A stretch of 5,289 nucleotides of DNA from contig JAJZKS010000141.1 in NCBI GenBank assembly GCA_021850835.1, positions 1 to 5,289 on the forward strand, read 5' to 3'. Below the pieces are notes generated by a model that saw only the letters and a program-made list of their open reading frames with translations, was not told the DNA's origin and ran no database searches. Of the stretch, positions 1 through 5,289 are shown piece after piece (positions within the stretch are counted from its first letter, which is position 1; the number at the start of each line of letters is the position of its first letter). This DNA comes from Thermoplasmata archaeon. GTDB lineage: Archaea > Thermoplasmatota > Thermoplasmata > Thermoplasmatales > Thermoplasmataceae. The position numbers and the translations under genes were made by a program.

Positions 1-103
1 CACATGTGAAAGATCTGCCCTGCAGTTTTGCACCACAATGAACCACTGCCCTAAGGAACTGGCTCTTTGTGATTGAGGGGGAGAATTATGCGGGTTGCAG
101 CCT
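1..103. other. Left flank, no supported gene
   Basis: No complete gene is visible here. On the plus strand one frame is open from position 2 to a TGA at 74-76 and another from position 3 to a TGA at 39-41. Either could be the last codons of a gene entering from the left, but the translated tails are too short to recognise. An SD-like GAGGGGGA precedes an ATG at 88-90, but that frame closes after five codons, so I treat it as chance. On the minus strand the only ATG (5-3) points off the left edge, with no clear ribosome binding site or TATA box before it. Confidence 0.4.
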
Positions 104-135
104 AAAAAATGGTATAATAAGTGGCTGACCACTTA
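104..135 (-). terminator. Hairpin with T-rich tail at the 3' end of mrp
   Basis: A perfect 7-base stem (TAAGTGG / CCACTTA, 118-124 and 129-135) encloses a four-base loop. On the minus strand it is followed by TTATACCA and then a run of six T (complement of 104-109). The mrp stop codon TAA (135-133) forms the first three bases of the stem, so the hairpin overlaps the end of the coding region. Archaeal termination depends mainly on oligo-T tracts, so the T run may matter more than the stem. The position and strand fit the end of the mrp transcript. Confidence 0.5.
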
Positions 136-975
136 CTTTTTCTTCTTGCCAATGGCTTCAATCAATTTTTCGGTTATTCCGTCAAAGGCCTTGGCAACAA
201 TTTCGTTGGATGAAGCGGATGGGATTCCATCGTCAGAATTGGCCACGACCTCAGGTATGAGCGGGATCCTTCCAAGGAATGGCACGCCATATTTCTTGGC
301 CGCTTCCTCGCCACCGCCTCTTTTGAATATGTCCACGGTCTCGCCGCAGTGCGGACATACAAATCCGCTCATGTTTTCAACTATGCCAAGAACTGGGATT
401 TCCATCTGTTTTGCAAAGTTGATGGCTTTCTTTGCGTCAAGAAGGGCAACATCCTGGGGCGTAACGACAATGATTACCCCTTCGACCTCAGGAACCAGCT
501 GGGCCACTGTAAGCCCCTCGTCTCCTGTACCAGGGGGCATGTCGAGAATTATGAAATCCCTTTCTCCCCATGCTACTTCCTCAAGGAACTGCTGGATAGC
601 CTTGTGCCTCAGGGCACCTCTCCAGATAACCGCAGTGTCTTCCGTCGGGAGCAGGAAGGCCATAGATATGACATCTACACCGTACTTTGAGCTCACCGGG
701 ATGATCTGGTTGTCCTTTGCTGTGATCTCTGCATCAGACACCCCAAGCATCTTGGGGTCATCAGGGCCGTTGATATCGGCATCAATGAGGCCTACCTTGT
801 ATTTCTTTGCAAGTGTTACTGAAAGGTTAACGGAAACAGTTGATTTGCCAACGCCTCCCTTTCCGCTCATGACCATTATGGTATGCTTTACGCCCTTGTA
901 TTTGGTGGATTTTGGCGGTGGGCCGATAATGGGCTGAGGTGGTGGCTTGTTCACCTTTATGGTTCCAGATGGCAT
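133..975 (-). CDS. mrp: Mrp/NBP35 (ApbC)-family P-loop ATPase, iron-sulfur cluster carrier
   Basis: This is a complete 280-residue protein of the Mrp/NBP35 branch of the MinD/ParA-like deviant-Walker-A ATPases. Members of this family act in the cytoplasm as dimers that bind a bridging Fe-S cluster and pass it to target apoproteins. Visible motifs are the Walker A loop SGKGGVGKST at residues 37-46, LIDADINGPD at 63-72 (switch I-like aspartates), the Walker B/switch II segment IILDMPPGTGD at 142-152, and the CPHC pair at 207-210, which is the expected Fe-S ligand pair. The start of 20-odd residues is proline-rich, then the ATPase domain begins; the N-terminal MIP18/DUF59-like domain of bacterial ApbC is absent, as in many archaeal homologues. 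The tail ends in four lysines. The ATG at 975 is preferred because GTGAT, a partial match to the archaeal Shine-Dalgarno, lies 8 bases upstream. The family call is very secure; the Fe-S role is inferred from the family and the CxxC. Confidence 0.95.
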   Translation of the reverse strand: MPSGTIKVNKPPPQPIIGPPPKSTKYKGVKHTIMVMSGKGGVGKSTVSVNLSVTLAKKYKVGLIDADINGPDDPKMLGVSDAEITAKDNQIIPVSSKYGVDVISMAFLLPTEDTAVIWRGALRHKAIQQFLEEVAWGERDFIILDMPPGTGDEGLTVAQLVPEVEGVIIVVTPQDVALLDAKKAINFAKQMEIPVLGIVENMSGFVCPHCGETVDIFKRGGGEEAAKKYGVPFLGRIPLIPEVVANSDDGIPSASSNEIVAKAFDGITEKLIEAIGKKKK

Positions 976-983
976 GGTTCCAC

Positions 984-1017
984 ATCACACTTCAATATTT
1001 GAGTTTGGCGAAATTTT
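984..1017 (-). promoter_or_regulatory. Candidate mrp promoter and ribosome binding site
   Basis: On the minus strand an AAAATTT box (1017-1011) could serve as a TATA element. A start site about 26 bases downstream would fall near 988, leaving a leader of roughly a dozen bases. That leader would contain GTGAT (988-984), which matches five bases of the archaeal SD core GGTGATC and sits 8 bases before the ATG. The region is A-rich throughout (another A7 run lies at 1028-1022), so the exact TATA position is uncertain. Confidence 0.3.
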
Positions 1018-1034
1018 CCGCTTTTTTTCCACTG

Positions 1035-1057
1035 CCTATTGGGAAACCCTATTGGGA
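1035..1057. repeat. Two 10-base direct repeats upstream of mrp
   Basis: CCTATTGGGA occurs exactly twice, at 1035-1044 and 1048-1057, with a 13-base period. The second copy is preceded by C, making CCC-TATT-GGG a small dyad, and the junction reads GGG-AAA-CCC (1041-1049), so direct and inverted symmetry are combined. The block lies 60-82 bases upstream of the mrp start codon and just beyond the A-rich promoter candidate. That is a plausible place for a regulator site, but no regulator is known from this window. Confidence 0.45.
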
Positions 1058-1287
1058 CCTCACCATGGCTTGGATTTTCTGTGCATTCTGCTGCAATATT
1101 TCTCACTGACGCCTGCGAAGTAAACATATCTAGAAACATGAAGATACAATGGTGGCTCATTTTTATTTTTACCATATCAAATAATTTTATTCTCAACCAT
1201 ATTTTTTGTTATCGGCTGCATTTTTGCAGGCACCCCACGGGGCTTTAAATCAAAGATGGGTATAGTATCGGTAAGAGCATATATATT

Positions 1288-1380
1288 ATGACAACCTGGA
1301 TTGGATATGAAACTTCAGTTCTTGCTTTGCTTGGCACAGCGGACTTTTGGGCCAAAAAGCCAATGCAATTACCGCACTGA
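1288..1380 (+). other. Possible 30-codon ORF, coding status doubtful
   Basis: An ATG at 1288 opens a frame that closes at TGA 1378-1380 and encodes 30 residues (MTTWIGYETSVLALLGTADF and ten more, ending in LPH). A TATA-like TATAGTAT lies about 25 bases upstream, the spacing expected for a leaderless archaeal transcript. The peptide begins with a mildly hydrophobic helix and GTADFWAKK, faintly reminiscent of the first helix of EamA/DMT-type permeases, so a degraded gene start is imaginable. It could equally be a leader peptide for the HIT gene, which starts 35 bases later, or chance. I would not annotate it as a gene without conservation or expression data. Confidence 0.15.
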
Positions 1381-1382
1381 AT

Positions 1383-1392
1383 AATGTTTATC
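1383..1392 (+). promoter_or_regulatory. Candidate TATA box for a leaderless HIT transcript
   Basis: The AT-rich run AATAATGTTTAT is centred about 28 bases before the ATG at 1416. This is the spacing that would place the transcription start at or within a few bases of that ATG. No Shine-Dalgarno-like purine run occurs in 1400-1415 (CTTCTTTCATCTATCG), which agrees with leaderless translation. The box is not a strong consensus match. Confidence 0.35.
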
Positions 1393-1415
1393 TCCATTGC
1401 TTCTTTCATCTATCG

Positions 1416-1859
1416 ATGTACTCGGAGCAATGCGTGTTCTGCAGGGACGTGATCAGGGATCACAAGGCCTCAATCGTTTACGAAAACAACAACGTCATGG
1501 CATTCATGGACATTGCTCCGGTAGAGGCAGGCCATATCCTGGTTGTGCCAAAGGAGCATTATGTGAACATACTGGACATTGACGAGTGGTCATACCTCGA
1601 GGTGCACAGGATTGCCAAGATGCTTTCCCCGGCAATAATAAGGGCTGTTGATGCTGAGGCAGTAAACATTGGCCAGAACAACGGTGCATGTGCAAACCAG
1701 CGTGTCTTCCACTACCACCTCCACATAATACCAAGAGTCTGCGACAGGCGCCTGGAATGGAGCAGGAGAACGGTTAAGGGGGACGAGCTTGAGGAGGTTG
1801 CAGTCAGGATCAGGGCAGAGATCAGCAACCACGATGGCCGAATGCCAGTTCTGAAGTAA
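1416..1859 (+). CDS. HIT (histidine triad) family nucleotide hydrolase
   Basis: The product is a 147-residue histidine-triad protein, a normal length for the Hint/Fhit-like branch. These cytoplasmic dimers hydrolyse nucleoside phosphoramidates or dinucleoside polyphosphates through a histidyl-nucleotide intermediate. The signature HYHLHII lies at residues 99-105, followed by PR; the middle histidine (H101) is the predicted nucleophile. An N-terminal C6-x2-C9 pair together with H48 (in KEHY) and H99 suggests the structural zinc site found in many prokaryotic HIT proteins. The core segment MDIAPVEAGHILVVPKEHYV (31-50) is typical. In the loop before the triad, where family members usually read AGQ, this protein reads ANQ (residues 93-95). 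The ATG at 1416 is chosen because CVFC begins just after it, as in homologues; an in-frame TTG at 1347 would add 23 residues unlike the family. The gene is divergent from mrp and convergent with hyuB. The substrate cannot be deduced. Confidence 0.93.
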   Translation: MYSEQCVFCRDVIRDHKASIVYENNNVMAFMDIAPVEAGHILVVPKEHYVNILDIDEWSYLEVHRIAKMLSPAIIRAVDAEAVNIGQNNGACANQRVFHYHLHIIPRVCDRRLEWSRRTVKGDELEEVAVRIRAEISNHDGRMPVLK

Positions 1860-1872
1860 ACTGGAAACAAGG

Positions 1873-1910
1873 CAATTTACGCAAAGGGTACAGTTATAAC
1901 TGTAAAATTG
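1873..1910. repeat. Perfect 16-base palindrome with outer inverted arms
   Basis: TACAGTTATAACTGTA (1889-1904) is a perfect palindrome lying 30 bases after the HIT stop and 60 bases before the hyuB stop. Outer arms CAATTT (1873-1878) and AAATTG (1905-1910) are also complementary, giving nested symmetry, although the spacing of the two layers is unequal. In a gap between convergent genes the simplest reading is a shared 3'-end structure. Reading leftward, the T4 in CAATTTTACAG precedes the palindrome rather than following it, so it is not a classical terminator for hyuB. A protein-binding site is the alternative. Confidence 0.55.
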
Positions 1911-1931
1911 GAAGGTTAGGGTTGGTATTCG

Positions 1932-1950
1932 TGTGCCAAGTGAAGGCACA
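1932..1950 (-). terminator. Hairpin just downstream of hyuB
   Basis: TGTGCC (1932-1937) and GGCACA (1945-1950) form a perfect 6-base stem around a 7-base loop. It begins 14 bases past the hyuB stop codon, where a 3'-end stem for the hyuAB transcript would be expected. No T run follows directly on the minus strand, so it may stabilise the 3' end rather than terminate. The strand assignment rests only on proximity to hyuB. Confidence 0.3.
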
Positions 1951-1964
1951 ACTCTTGATTATTG

Positions 1965-3524
1965 TTATTCTGGTGTCCCATAGCCACCACCACCCGGCGT
2001 TTCGATGATCACCTCATCACCCGCTTCAATATCTGTTGTGAATTTTCCCGGCATCACTTCTCTTTTTCCCTTCCTGATGATTGTGACCCTCGACGTTGCT
2101 CCGGGATACCCTCCTTCCAACCCCCAAGGGGGAACCATGAACCTTTCGCCAATCACTGAGATGGTGGAAGGAACAGTCACCCTGAATGCCCTGACAATTC
2201 CGTCTCCGCCCCTATATTTCCCATTTCCGCCGCTGGCTTCCCTTATCCTGTTGGCGGTGAATATGAGAGGGTATTCCATTTCTGCAACCTCAACCGGGGT
2301 GTTGAGGGTATTCGTCATGTTTGAGTGCACTCCTGAGATCCCGTCCCCGTCGGGGCGGGCTCCGTTACCTCCTCCAATTGTCTCGTAATAGGCCCAGTAG
2401 GAGCCGTCCTCACGCACTCCACCCATCATGACATTCATCATTGTGCCTGATGCAGCGGCAGGGACTGATCCTTTCATGGCCTTCCCCAGTGCGAGGAGCA
2501 CAAGGTCAGCAACACGCTGAGTTGTTTCCACATTCCCTGCGGATACAGGGTAAGGTTTGCCAGGGTTGAGAAGAATCCCCTCAGGCATCCTTAATTCAAT
2601 TGTCCTGTAGAAACCATCATTTGTAGGGATATCTAATTTCATCACGCTCCTTACGGCGAAAGCAGTCGCAGAAAAGGTTACGCCGGGAACTGCATTTACT
2701 GGTGCCCTGACCTGGCTGCTTGTTCCGGAAAAATCAGCAATGATCCTGTCATTCTCCACGGAGAGCTTCAGCCTTATTGGAATCTTCTCCCCTTTTACCT
2801 CGAGAAAATCCTCTGCATCGTATTCTCCATGCTTCCATTTCTTTATTTCAGAGAGAGCCAGTTCCCTGGAATGTTCCAGGGCCATTTCCCAGCTTTCATG
2901 TACCTCCTCTGGCCCAAACCTGTCACAAAGCGCAATAATCCGGGCAATGCCCATCCTGTTCGCAGCCAGTTGGGCATTGATATCACCTTCAGTTGTTTTA
3001 GGATCCTTGAAGTTCTCCATTATGATGGAGAAAATTTCATTGTCCACCGACCCATTTTTCATGATCTTTACAGGAGGGATTATGAACCCCTCGTCGTGGA
3101 GCTTCCTTGACTCGGGATTCAGGCTCCCTGGAACAGGCCCTCCAACATCCACATTGTGTGCTTTGTTGATTACATAGGCAAATAGTTGCCCTCCATAATA
3201 GACAGGGGCGATCACCGTTACATCGTTAAGGTGGGTGCCGGATATGTAAGGGTCATTAAGGATTACCATGTCTCCTTCACCGAGGGAAAGCCCTCTGGTT
3301 TTCATCCAGCGCATTATGTTGTCTGCGCAGATCTTGAATGAGCCAAGGTGCACAGGGATATGCTCTGCCTGCGCCACTATCCTCCCCTCAGGGTCCAGCA
3401 CTGCACAGCTGTGGTCCATCCTCTCCCTTATGTTTGGGGAGATTGCAGATCTCTTCAGTGCAACTCCCATTTCCTCTGCAACGAATTCAGTTGCCTTGCC
3501 GACCAGTTCCCACTTAAGCTGCAT
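1965..3524 (-). CDS. hyuB: Hydantoinase B / oxoprolinase family subunit (HyuB)
   Basis: This is a complete 519-residue HyuB-family subunit. The family includes N-methylhydantoinase beta, the second half of ATP-dependent 5-oxoprolinase, and the matching subunits of acetone and acetophenone carboxylases. It is thought to act on the substrate activated by the HyuA partner. Family segments are seen in order: RSAISPNIRERMDHSCAVLD (25-44), EHIPVHLGS (54-62), GDMVILNDPYISGTHLND (84-101), EGFIIPPVKI (145-154), SAGNVETTQRVAD (328-340), GGGNGARPDGDG (384-395), SNMTNTLNTPVEV (401-413), SGGNGKYRGGDG (431-442), and a glycine-rich end GGGGYG (511-516). H98, D101 and H123 show the H-x2-D-x21-H spacing that, as I recall, binds manganese in acetone carboxylase, so a metal site is likely. 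At 519 residues it is well short of acetone-carboxylase AcxB (over 700), favouring a hydrolase-type subgroup. It directly follows hyuA with TAA and ATG abutting. Family secure; substrate unknown. Confidence 0.95.
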   Translation of the reverse strand: MQLKWELVGKATEFVAEEMGVALKRSAISPNIRERMDHSCAVLDPEGRIVAQAEHIPVHLGSFKICADNIMRWMKTRGLSLGEGDMVILNDPYISGTHLNDVTVIAPVYYGGQLFAYVINKAHNVDVGGPVPGSLNPESRKLHDEGFIIPPVKIMKNGSVDNEIFSIIMENFKDPKTTEGDINAQLAANRMGIARIIALCDRFGPEEVHESWEMALEHSRELALSEIKKWKHGEYDAEDFLEVKGEKIPIRLKLSVENDRIIADFSGTSSQVRAPVNAVPGVTFSATAFAVRSVMKLDIPTNDGFYRTIELRMPEGILLNPGKPYPVSAGNVETTQRVADLVLLALGKAMKGSVPAAASGTMMNVMMGGVREDGSYWAYYETIGGGNGARPDGDGISGVHSNMTNTLNTPVEVAEMEYPLIFTANRIREASGGNGKYRGGDGIVRAFRVTVPSTISVIGERFMVPPWGLEGGYPGATSRVTIIRKGKREVMPGKFTTDIEAGDEVIIETPGGGGYGTPE

Positions 3525-5289
3525 TTAATCTGCCCTCCTCAGGAGAAGCTCCCCTATCATTCCTGCCTCTCCTATCCATCCCTCAGGCACGAATGCCGTT
3601 GAATCATAATCCTCAATGGCGCATGGTCCCATGACAGGCCTGCCGGGAGCCATTCCGGCCCTTGAATGCACCTCCATCTGAATCTGCCTGCCATCCAGTA
3701 CCGCTGTTCTCCTGTATGGTGCAGAAGGCATTCCTGCGGTTATTGAAATGTCAGGCTTGTCCCTCCTAATCACTGCAAAGGCCCTGATAGTAACAACCTC
3801 AACTTCGCGGTCAAGGATGAAACCGAAAGTTGACTGGTGCATTTTCACAAATGCATCCTCTATTTCCATCCTGGTTCCCCGCGAAACTGCAACCGTTAGC
3901 TCTGATCCCTGTCCCCTGTACCTGCAGTCCGCATATCTCAGGAACTCCGCCCCTCTATGTTTATCAGACAGGTCGTCCTCAAGTTTCCCGAATGCCTCTT
4001 CAGTATCCTTTGGGAAAGATGCCCTTGCCTCAAAACGCCAGTCCGAATAAAGTAGCCCAAGTGCACTGAACAGTCCTGGTTTTGGCGGAATTATTACATT
4101 CCTAATGCCAAGCTCATCAGCAATTCTTGCTGCATGTTGAGGGCCTGCGCCGCCATATGCAACCATGGCGAATTCAGACGGATCCAGCCCGCGCTCAACT
4201 GTCACTATCCTGATGGCCCTCGCCATCTCCATGTCCGCAAGGCTCAGGGCTGCCTCCGCAATTTCAACAGGATCCCCCAGTTTGCCAAGGCCATTTCTTG
4301 CCCCTTCAACATCCAAAGTCATTTCGCCCCCAAGGAGTTCTTTTCCTATTATGCCAAGAACAAGGTTTGCATCTGTTATTGTGGGCTCAGTACCCCCCTT
4401 ACCATAACATATTGGCCCGGGTTCGGCACCTGAGCTTACAGGGCCAATCCTGAGTCCGCCGGCCTGGTCCTTCCAGATTATTGTTCCACCGCCAGCCGAC
4501 ACTTCTGCAAGGTCAACGAAGGGAAACCTCACCGGGTAGCCTGACCCTTTGGCCATCCTGCCATGGTGTGATTCGCCGCCGACCTCATATTCGCCAGTAA
4601 TCACTACCTCGCCACCAACTATTGTCCCTGCCTTGGCTGTCGTGCCTCCCATGTCAAAGCTGATTACATTACCCAGGCCCAGCAGCCTGGCAATTTCAGA
4701 TGACGCAATCACACCGGCAGCAGGTCCTGATTCAACAATCTGTACCGGTCGGGAATAAACTTCATCTGTTGATACAAGGCCCCCTGAACTGGCCATTATG
4801 CTCAACATAGGTGAGCCCATGCTGCCCATGGAACTCTCGAGCCTTTTCACATACCTGGAAACAATGGGCATAAGGGCCGCATTTACAACTGCTGTGGAAG
4901 TCCTTTCATACTCTCGCTGCTCCGGGGCAACGCTGGATGACACTGAAACATAATCCAGTTTCTTTGAGAGGAATTCTCCGGCTTCCCTCTCATTTTCCGG
5001 GTTCAGGTATGAATTAATGAAAGCCACCGCAGCAGTTTGGCAGGACGCCTCCAGTATCTGTCCGGCCACCCTCTCAAGCTGTCCCTTCTCAAGTGGTACA
5101 TTTACCTTTCCATCCGGCCCTGTCCTCTCCCTGGCTTCAAACCTCAGATTCCTTGGCACAATGGCCCTGGGACGCCTGAAAAACAGGTCGTAAAGCCTGG
5201 GCCTGTTCTGCCTCCCGATCTCAATAACGTCCCTGAACCCCTCAGTTGTGACAAGGGCAACAGGTGGAATCTCAAGCCCATACTGCCCG
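3525..5289 (-). CDS. hyuA: Hydantoinase A / oxoprolinase family ATPase subunit (HyuA), N-terminus beyond the window
   Basis: The frame stays open to the right edge and gives 587 visible residues; roughly 75 N-terminal residues, including the first nucleotide-binding loop, are probably missing compared with the family's usual 650-690. The edge segment reads [20 protein letters not shown], then [10 protein letters not shown], a HyuA hallmark. Hence the GTG at 5159 is internal, not a start. In visible-fragment numbering: SSGGLVS near 167-173, ESGPAAGV near 186-193, the actin-fold phosphate loop DMGGTTAK at 212-219, SAGGGTIIW at 264-272, [11 protein letters not shown] at 289-299, GGAGPQHAA at 379-387, YRGQ at 457-460, and a C-terminal [11 protein letters not shown]. 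HyuA subunits use ATP to activate the substrate amide or carbonyl for the HyuB partner, in the cytoplasm. No frameshift is visible. The promoter lies outside the window. Whether the pair is a hydantoinase, 5-oxoprolinase or carboxylase cannot be settled from this sequence. Confidence 0.95.
   Translation of the reverse strand, partial: GQYGLEIPPVALVTTEGFRDVIEIGRQNRPRLYDLFFRRPRAIVPRNLRFEARERTGPDGKVNVPLEKGQLERVAGQILEASCQTAAVAFINSYLNPENEREAGEFLSKKLDYVSVSSSVAPEQREYERTSTAVVNAALMPIVSRYVKRLESSMGSMGSPMLSIMASSGGLVSTDEVYSRPVQIVESGPAAGVIASSEIARLLGLGNVISFDMGGTTAKAGTIVGGEVVITGEYEVGGESHHGRMAKGSGYPVRFPFVDLAEVSAGGGTIIWKDQAGGLRIGPVSSGAEPGPICYGKGGTEPTITDANLVLGIIGKELLGGEMTLDVEGARNGLGKLGDPVEIAEAALSLADMEMARAIRIVTVERGLDPSEFAMVAYGGAGPQHAARIADELGIRNVIIPPKPGLFSALGLLYSDWRFEARASFPKDTEEAFGKLEDDLSDKHRGAEFLRYADCRYRGQGSELTVAVSRGTRMEIEDAFVKMHQSTFGFILDREVEVVTIRAFAVIRRDKPDISITAGMPSAPYRRTAVLDGRQIQMEVHSRAGMAPGRPVMGPCAIEDYDSTAFVPEGWIGEAGMIGELLLRRAD
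3533..3540 (-). promoter_or_regulatory. Shine-Dalgarno of hyuB inside the end of hyuA
   Basis: On the minus strand GAGGAGGG (3540-3533) contains the full GGAGG core, ending 9 bases before the hyuB ATG at 3524. It overlaps the last arginine and alanine codons of hyuA, so translation of the two subunits is probably coupled. It also decides the hyuB start. The strength of this site contrasts with the absence of any SD before the HIT gene, as expected for internal operon genes in archaea with leaderless first genes. Confidence 0.75.

Larger units (their letters stand above)
976..1415. other. Divergent intergenic region between mrp and the HIT gene
   Basis: About 440 bases separate the two divergent starts. 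Near mrp lie the A-rich promoter candidate and the direct repeat. The middle (about 1140-1210) is markedly AT-rich. A perfect 5-base stem with a TTTT loop (CTGCA 1216-1220 / TGCAG 1225-1229) follows, then a C4/G4 cluster at 1233-1242. The right part carries a TATAGTAT stretch (1261-1268), an ATATATATT run at about 1280-1288 and a 30-codon ORF. Overlapping ORFs of 69-79 codons on both strands (about 957-1248) rely on poor starts and resemble nothing I recognise, so I do not call them. No tRNA or C/D-box signature was found by eye. Confidence 0.5.

Noticed and set aside
88..105. SD-like GAGGGGGA followed by ATG and a five-codon frame
   Set aside because: The frame is too short to be a gene and has no downstream partner, since mrp is on the opposite strand. 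Most likely chance.
95..937. A 280-codon plus-strand ORF opposite mrp
   Set aside because: It is the antisense shadow of mrp, whose Walker motifs and CxxC prove the minus strand is coding. The serine/proline/threonine-rich translation resembles no family.
957..1196. A 79-codon minus-strand ORF overlapping the mrp start
   Set aside because: It begins with TTG, has no SD, shows no recognisable domain, overlaps mrp in another frame and has odd composition. An internal ATG near 1175 does not improve the case.
1039..1248. A 69-codon plus-strand ORF with a hydrophobic stretch
   Set aside because: The hydrophobic part follows from the AT-rich core. The frame overlaps the equally unconvincing minus-strand ORF, and no start signal or family resemblance is seen.
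1347..1415. N-terminal extension of the HIT protein from a TTG codon
   Set aside because: HIT homologues begin a few residues before the CxxC pair. The ATG at 1416 fits that and has a TATA-like box at leaderless spacing.
2005..4758. Plus-strand ORFs of 69-145 codons across the hyu genes
   Set aside because: All are antisense shadows of hyuB and hyuA. Their translations are low-complexity S/P/L-rich and have no start signals.
5157..5159. GTG as the start of hyuA
   Set aside because: The frame continues upstream to the window edge and encodes the conserved [17 protein letters not shown] segment, so the GTG is an internal valine.
1..5289. A new multi-gene system, CRISPR array, transposon or defence island
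   Set aside because: All four supported genes belong to widespread, well-known families. I saw no spaced repeats, transposase, integrase, terminal inverted repeats or toxin-antitoxin pair on either strand.

Overview
The window looks like an ordinary stretch of a prokaryotic chromosome, most likely archaeal. My best guess is an acidophilic Thermoplasmata-type euryarchaeon. The pointers are a short stand-alone Mrp/NBP35 ATPase without the N-terminal MIP18-like domain, arginine codons that are mostly AGG, frequent ATA isoleucine codons, a HIT gene with no Shine-Dalgarno sequence (it looks leaderless), and AT-rich TATA-like boxes rather than -35/-10 promoters. This is inference from style and family resemblance; there is no rRNA or other lineage marker here.

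Layout from left to right. Positions 1-132 hold no convincing gene, apart from a hairpin with a T-rich tail that probably ends mrp. Positions 133-975 (minus) encode a complete Mrp/NBP35-family P-loop ATPase, probably an iron-sulfur cluster carrier. Positions 976-1415 are a divergent intergenic region of about 440 bases. It contains an A-rich mrp promoter candidate, a 10-base direct repeat upstream of it, a small hairpin, and a 30-codon ORF of doubtful reality. Positions 1416-1859 (plus) encode a complete HIT-family nucleotide hydrolase with a CxxC pair. Positions 1860-1964 separate convergent genes and hold a perfect 16-base palindrome and a second hairpin. Positions 1965-3524 (minus) encode a complete HyuB, and 3525-5289 (minus) encode HyuA, whose N-terminus lies beyond the right edge.

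hyuA and hyuB form a tight operon: the hyuA stop TAA directly abuts the hyuB ATG, and the hyuB Shine-Dalgarno lies inside the last hyuA codons. Together they should make a hydantoinase/oxoprolinase/acetone-carboxylase-type complex, in which HyuA is the ATP-using actin-fold subunit and HyuB carries a probable metal site. The substrate cannot be told from sequence. mrp and HIT are divergent housekeeping-type genes with no evident functional tie to the hyu pair.

I found no CRISPR array, mobile element, tRNA, rRNA, toxin-antitoxin pair or defence system, and nothing that supports a new multi-gene system. The items worth a second look are small non-coding elements and the unassigned substrate of HyuAB.
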